Shown: piece by piece, positions 7,202-9,909 of the stretch | How the letters are laid out: each line of letters opens with the position of its first letter | How positions within the stretch are numbered: the stretch's first letter is position 1 | The notes under the pieces: model-generated | Told to the model about the DNA's origin: nothing | The model's input: only the letters and a program-made list of their open reading frames with translations | The model's database searches: none | Made by a program: the position numbers and the translations under genes | Origin: DATGYC01 sp035298385 | Lineage (GTDB): Bacteria > Bacillota > Sulfobacillia > Symbiobacteriales > Symbiobacteriaceae | Length of the DNA stretch: 9,909 nucleotides | NCBI GenBank assembly: GCA_035298385.1 | Contig: DATGYC010000305.1 | Location: 1 to 9,909 of the forward strand | Reading direction: 5' to 3'

Positions 7202-7471
7202 CTAGGCACGATTCGGCAGGCCGACCGGCTTGGTCTGCGCCTCATTGACGATCATGGGGCGCCCGCCCACTTGAGCTCCGTTCATGGTGGCGATCACCTG
7301 TTCGACGTCATCCTCCGCCATCTCCACGAAGCCGAAACCCTTGGAGCGGCCGGTCTCCTTCTCCGTAATGATCCGCACCGATTGAATGCGCCCATGCGGG
7401 GCAAAGAGGGCATGAAGCTCGTCTTGAGTCAAGGACCAGGGCAGATTCCCGACATAGAGGGTCTTTATCAA
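7202..7471 (-). CDS. small RNA-binding protein with a single RRM domain
   Basis: An 89-residue protein made almost wholly of one RNA-recognition motif, as in the small bacterial and cyanobacterial Rbp proteins. RNP2 reads LYVGNL (5-10) and RNP1 reads KGFGFVEM (44-51), so the aromatic RNA-stacking residues Y6, F46 and F48 are all kept. The rest follows the usual beta-alpha-beta-beta-alpha-beta order, with TGRSKGF before RNP1 and MNG...GGRPMIV after it. A short tail (80-89) has no Gly-rich region. I take a TTG start: GAGGGGG lies about 8 nt before it and translation then begins directly at the first strand. The longer frame from GTG 7501 adds ten residues lacking family character. Targets are unknown; such proteins are often cold- or stress-linked in other bacteria. 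Its upstream region is the AT-rich stretch 7502-7658. Confidence 0.9.
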   Translation of the reverse strand: MIKTLYVGNLPWSLTQDELHALFAPHGRIQSVRIITEKETGRSKGFGFVEMAEDDVEQVIATMNGAQVGGRPMIVNEAQTKPVGLPNRA

Positions 7472-7518
7472 GCGAAATCCCCCTCGCTCAATTCTCCACA
7501 CATATAAGGTGTGGAATA

Positions 7519-7547
7519 ATCTTAATATAAAAAATCAGACGTTGCAA
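7519..7547 (-). promoter_or_regulatory. candidate sigma-A type promoter of the RRM gene
   Basis: On the minus strand TTGCAA (7547-7542) and TAAGAT (7524-7519) are 17 nt apart, each matching four of six consensus bases. The spacer is AT-rich. Transcription would start near 7512 and give a leader of about 40 nt before the TTG start, which is sensible. Confidence 0.4.
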
Positions 7548-7558
7548 GTGTTTCACTT
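7546..7558. promoter_or_regulatory. short inverted repeat in the divergent promoter region
   Basis: AAGTG (7546-7550), TTT, CACTT (7554-7558) make a perfect 5-3-5 inverted repeat. It touches the candidate -35 box of the RRM gene and lies about 20 nt before TAGAAT (7577-7582), a five-of-six -10-like hexamer facing the stalk-protein gene. A shared operator for both genes is possible, but the arms are short. Confidence 0.3.
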
Positions 7559-7658
7559 CGTTCTCCGGTCCGTTCTTAGAATTATTTGTTTTCTATTCGT
7601 ATCTTCCTCTAACGGAAGGATTTCCCTGCCAGCTAAAATTGAGCTGGGGGTGTCTTCC

Positions 7659-8321
7659 ATGAAGCGTTGGCTAGGTGTGTTGCTGGGCATTGGCGTGCTC
7701 TTGCTGGGCTGGTCCACCTTCCGGTCGGCGGATGCCAGTGAGGGTCATTGTGGTCAGGTGGAGGAGCGGGTCACGGTACTCGCCCGCGGGGGCGCCGGTC
7801 GCGCCTTTGTCGCCCTGGATGACGTAGGCGAGATCGCGTTCCTCGATCCGGAGACGAACGAGACGATCATCCCGCTTCGACCGTTCTTTACCATCCTGTC
7901 GGACGCCAGCGCTATCACGTGGGACGAGTCGAACCGGACGGCACAGTTCCGCTACGGGACGCATGAACTCTCCCTGCAGGTGACAGCAGCAGACGGCCTG
8001 GTTACCACGCGCCTGGATGGCACACCCTACCCGCTGCGCGCCTACGTCTGTGCTGGTCATCTCCACGCCCCGCTGCGTGGCGTGACGGACGCCTTGGGCC
8101 TGAAGCTGCAGTGGTACCACGCCGAACGGACGGCCGTGGTCGATCCGGTCTGGACCACGGGGGTACCGTCGCCGATAAAGGAGCCGGCAGCCACCCCTCA
8201 GCCGAAGCGCCCTTCCTCTTGTAGCTCGCTCGAACAGGTCGGCTGGTCTGACGTCTTGACCAACCCGCTTGGCGCTTGGAACCGGACGCTCCAGCGGACG
8301 GCCTGCGCCCTGGTCATCTAG
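7659..8321 (+). CDS. secreted protein with copper-amine-oxidase-N-like (stalk) repeats
   Basis: A 220-residue exported protein. Residues 1-26 are a classical signal peptide: MKRW, a hydrophobic core (5-17), and probable cleavage after ADA at 24-26. The mature part has two half-repeats resembling the copper amine oxidase N-terminal domain (PF07833 type), a name that does not imply copper or oxidase activity. The first is IIPLRPFFTILSDASAITWD with its following strand (70-99). The second is APLRGVTDALGLKLQWYHAE with AVV (137-161). A Pro-rich linker (about 163-187) leads to a 33-residue tail. Four cysteines (C31, C131, C188, C216) remain after cleavage and could form two disulfides. The frame opens earlier at 7509, but ATG 7659 is the start: the signal peptide begins there and GCTGGGGGTG stands 6-8 nt before it. 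EamA follows 69 nt later with no terminator. Likely cell-surface; exact role unknown. Confidence 0.85.
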   Translation: MKRWLGVLLGIGVLLLGWSTFRSADASEGHCGQVEERVTVLARGGAGRAFVALDDVGEIAFLDPETNETIIPLRPFFTILSDASAITWDESNRTAQFRYGTHELSLQVTAADGLVTTRLDGTPYPLRAYVCAGHLHAPLRGVTDALGLKLQWYHAERTAVVDPVWTTGVPSPIKEPAATPQPKRPSSCSSLEQVGWSDVLTNPLGAWNRTLQRTACALVI

Positions 8322-8390
8322 GCAGACCAGCAGGGGAGTCACACGTCAAACGCGAATCGGACGGGGAAAGACCTGTAGGAGTGGGCCACA

Positions 8391-9272
8391 TTGCTGCGCT
8401 ACGTCGCCGTCATCACCGCACTGATCATCTGGGGCTCAGCCGGCATTCTGGGTCGATACCTGGCCCTGCCATCGCTCCTGATCGTTACCTATCGGGTTCT
8501 GTTTGGGGCAGGGGCACTTGGGCTCGTCAATGGAGTGCTGCGCTCCTCTGGTTCGCTAAGCGGGCGCCCCACCCGCCAGCGTTGGCCTTTGATCATCCTA
8601 AGTGGGCTCTGCTTGGCCCTGAACTGGGTCTTCTTCTTCCAGGCGATCGCCACGACCGAGGTGGTGAACGCTGTCCTGGCCTACTACACAGCGCCCGTCT
8701 GGGTGGCAGCTACAGCCCCCTTCCTCTTCAAGGAGCGGCTGGAACGGAAGACGCTGGTGGCAGCCGTGGTCGCTGGACTGGGGCTCTTCCTGGTCTTGAG
8801 CGGCCCGGGCGCCCAACTCGGGCCGGGAGAGCTGGCGGGTATCGGCTGGGGGTTGCTCGCCGCTCTCTTCTACGCCGGGGTGACCCTCTTCGGACGGCTC
8901 TTGCGGGATCTATCACCGGTGTTGCTGGTACTCTGGCAGTGCTTGAGCGCGGCTGCCGTCCTGCTGCCCGTTCTTCTATTGACAGCGGGAGCGGGCGCCC
9001 TTCGGCTCGACCCGCTCCCGCTTCTATTGCTCGCTATTCTCGGCGTCATCCACACGGCGGGCGCCCTGGTTCTCTACTTCTGGGGCCTGGCCGGGGTGAA
9101 GGTTCAGCACCTAGCCGTGCTGAGCTACCTGGACCCAGTCGCCGCCGTCCTCTTCGCCTTCCTCTTCCTGGGCGAACGCCCGACAGGGATGGTCCTCCTG
9201 GGCGGCGTCCTGATCCTGGGTGCTTCGCTACTCTTGACCATACGCAAACCCAATCCCAACGCCGCTGCTTAG
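8391..9272 (+). CDS. DMT superfamily transporter, EamA family
   Basis: A 293-residue inner-membrane protein with ten predicted helices arranged as two EamA repeats. The duplication is visible: AVLAYYTAPVWVA with LFKERL (94-117) matches AVLSYLDPVAAVL with LGERPTG (242-266), each followed by a glycine-rich helix (GLGLFLVL, GGVLILGASLLL). The family exports or imports small metabolites such as amino acids and nucleotide derivatives; substrate cannot be read from sequence. The start is TTG, chosen because AGGAG (8377-8381) is 9 nt upstream and the protein begins directly at helix 1 (LRYVAVITALIIWGSAGIL); there is no nearby ATG in frame. It lies 69 nt after the stalk-protein gene with no hairpin between, so co-transcription is plausible though not shown. 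The C-terminus ends in a short basic tail (RKPNPNAAA). Confidence 0.9.
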   Translation: MLRYVAVITALIIWGSAGILGRYLALPSLLIVTYRVLFGAGALGLVNGVLRSSGSLSGRPTRQRWPLIILSGLCLALNWVFFFQAIATTEVVNAVLAYYTAPVWVAATAPFLFKERLERKTLVAAVVAGLGLFLVLSGPGAQLGPGELAGIGWGLLAALFYAGVTLFGRLLRDLSPVLLVLWQCLSAAAVLLPVLLLTAGAGALRLDPLPLLLLAILGVIHTAGALVLYFWGLAGVKVQHLAVLSYLDPVAAVLFAFLFLGERPTGMVLLGGVLILGASLLLTIRKPNPNAAA

Positions 9273-9289
9273 AAGGCAAAGGAGGAACG

Positions 9290-9385
9290 ATGGCTTGCAC
9301 CGACGCCGGAGGGTCGAGTACCTCCGAACGACCTTCAGGTCGAACCTCTACGCCCAACTCGGCGGTCAGAGACCTGCGGGAGTGA
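9290..9385 (+). CDS. possible 31-residue small protein or leader ORF
   Basis: ATG GCT TGC ... TGA gives a 31-residue frame, rich in Ser, Thr, Arg and Gly, 17 nt after the EamA stop. AAAGGAGG (9278-9285) is one of the best Shine-Dalgarno sequences in the window, though the spacer to ATG is only 4 nt. The frame contains two tandem hairpins and a repeated GGTCGA...ACCTC word (see the repeat entry). There is no hydrophobic segment and no family resemblance. It could be a true small protein of the EamA unit, a remnant, or a chance frame in a GC-rich gap where long open frames are common. The strong binding site is the only positive evidence. Confidence 0.3.
   Translation: MACTDAGGSSTSERPSGRTSTPNSAVRDLRE
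9307..9349. repeat. tandem hairpins with a short direct repeat
   Basis: CGGAGG (9307-9312) pairs with CCTCCG (9321-9326). Two bases later CGACCT (9329-9334) pairs with AGGTCG (9337-9342). GGTCG at 9312-9316 can also pair with CGACC at 9329-9333, so the second hairpin has a competing partner. GGTCGA followed by ACCTC occurs twice (9312-9324 with two extra bases, and 9339-9349). There is no U-tract after either hairpin. This may be a weak transcript end for EamA or a structured RNA; no downstream plus-strand gene is close enough for classical attenuation. Confidence 0.4.
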
Positions 9386-9449
9386 GCGGGGTACCCGGCC
9401 CGGAGAACGGCGGCCACACCCATCGCGTCGTCCATCCGCCCAACCCCTT

Positions 9450-9902
9450 CTAATACGGAGGCGGAACCATCCCCTTCTGGCGCAGGTAGGTGACCATCTG
9501 ACCGCGATGGTGTCCCTCGTGGACTAGGAAGGAGACGAAGAGCTGCAGGAGCGGCTGCGGGGCGCCCCAGGGGACCGACTGGGCCCGTGTCCACTCCTCG
9601 GGCTCTAGGCCACGCCAGAAGGAGTCAGACTTGGCCGTCAGGTCATCAAGCAAGGTCAGGATCGTGGACTGAGACGGATAGGCCTCCAGCGTGTAGCCAA
9701 GGTCCCACGTCCACTCGGCCCCACCAGCGGCCCGCTCAAGGGTCTGCCAACAACTGATGGCGTGTAGAAGTTGCGTACCGAAGGCCATCTGATCCTGTGT
9801 CGGTCGGAACTGGACATCCCCATCGGTCATGGCAAGGAAGATCTCGCGGGTCAGGCGACGCGTGTGCTGAAACTCTTCCAACAGGCTCTTCGTAAAGTCC
9901 AT
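9450..9902 (-). CDS. DinB family protein (putative metal-dependent, four-helix bundle)
   Basis: A 150-residue protein with the DinB/YfiT-like four-helix-bundle pattern. The family usually binds a divalent metal through three histidines. Here H47 (FGTQLLHAISCW) and H128 with H132 in VHEGHHRGQMVTYLRQKGM are the expected ligands; H131 is adjacent. Length and the ending, QKGMVPPPY, are typical. Some relatives are bacillithiol- or mycothiol-dependent transferases, others are DNA-damage inducible, and many have no known activity, so I do not assign a reaction. No membrane segment or signal peptide is present. The ATG lies 7 bases from the window edge, so its ribosome binding site and promoter are outside and the start rests on family length. 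It converges on the EamA gene; no clear terminator is seen in between. Confidence 0.88.
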   Translation of the reverse strand: MDFTKSLLEEFQHTRRLTREIFLAMTDGDVQFRPTQDQMAFGTQLLHAISCWQTLERAAGGAEWTWDLGYTLEAYPSQSTILTLLDDLTAKSDSFWRGLEPEEWTRAQSVPWGAPQPLLQLFVSFLVHEGHHRGQMVTYLRQKGMVPPPY

Positions 9903-9909
9903 CTGTCCA

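Larger units (their letters stand above)
7502..7658. other. AT-rich divergent intergenic region
   Basis: This stretch is far richer in A and T than anything else in the window. It holds the upstream regions of the RRM gene (minus) and the secreted stalk protein (plus). Besides the promoter and palindrome listed separately, CCAGCT (7629-7634) and AGCTGG (7642-7647) can pair just before the plus-strand ribosome binding site. The plus frame is open through this stretch (from 7509), but its composition and lack of a binding site speak against translation. Confidence 0.6.

Noticed and set aside
7472..7501. GTG start at 7501 for the RRM protein
   Set aside because: The added ten residues include the Shine-Dalgarno bases of the TTG start and have no counterpart in RRM proteins.
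7541..7582. Full promoter for the stalk-protein gene using TAGAAT as -10
   Set aside because: The -10-like box is good, but the only -35-like hexamer (TTCACT) is 19 nt away and weak, so I did not list it as a promoter.
7509..7658. A 50-residue N-terminal extension of the stalk protein
   Set aside because: The AT-rich composition fits an intergenic region, and a textbook signal peptide begins at 7659.
8276..9385. A 369-codon plus-strand frame overlapping the EamA gene
   Set aside because: Its product is a low-quality Pro/Arg/Gly-rich string, whereas the overlapping frame gives a clear ten-helix EamA protein. Only its last 31 codons have a ribosome binding site and are listed separately.
9409..9440. 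Hairpin GGCGG/CCGCC as a terminator for DinB
   Set aside because: Only 5 bp with a 22-nt loop and no U-tract.
9046..9594. A 182-codon minus-strand frame across EamA, the gap and DinB
   Set aside because: Arg/Gly/Pro-rich shadow of two recognised genes, without a start signal.
1..9909. Mobile element, CRISPR array, tRNA/rRNA, toxin-antitoxin or defence system
   Set aside because: No transposase or integrase frame, no spaced direct repeats, no cloverleaf and no defence-type domain was found; the genes are ordinary chromosomal families.

Overview
This is a GC-rich (roughly 60-65% by eye) bacterial chromosomal window. It holds ten well-supported protein-coding genes, one doubtful small ORF and a possible gene start at the left edge. 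Strong AGGAGG-type ribosome binding sites precede most genes, and about half the genes start with GTG or TTG. A FapA/DUF342 protein and a secreted protein with copper-amine-oxidase-N-like (stalk) repeats are also present. Together these suggest a GC-rich Bacillota-type organism, for example a Symbiobacterium- or Sulfobacillus-like lineage. That placement is inference; no rRNA or other decisive marker is present.

Layout, left to right. Positions 70-1915 (+): hemL (glutamate-1-semialdehyde aminomutase) and a GNAT acetyltransferase 25 nt behind it, closed by a strong hairpin at 1937-1976 that also serves the convergent gene. Positions 1998-2948 (-): a polytopic DoxX-like membrane protein. Positions 3143-5712 (-): an alpha/beta hydrolase of the monoacylglycerol-lipase type followed 35 nt later by a FapA/DUF342 protein, probably one operon, with a hairpin at 3096-3129. 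Positions 5905-7134 (+): an MFS transporter resembling SLC45/sucrose carriers, divergent from the hydrolase and ended by a good terminator at 7149-7184. Positions 7202-7471 (-): a small single-RRM RNA-binding protein. Positions 7659-9272 (+): a secreted stalk-domain protein and a DMT/EamA transporter. Positions 9273-9449: a short gap with a possible 31-codon ORF and tandem hairpins. Positions 9450-9902 (-): a DinB-family protein.

The genes are mostly housekeeping or general physiology: tetrapyrrole precursor synthesis, membrane transport, lipid/ester hydrolysis, RNA binding and thiol-linked DinB chemistry. They do not form one obvious pathway. I see no mobile element, CRISPR array, tRNA, rRNA or defence system. 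The most unusual sequence-level signal is a strong excess of the palindrome GGGCGCCC across genes, both strands and all three codon frames. Second is the structured gap at 9273-9449. I found no convincing new multi-gene system.
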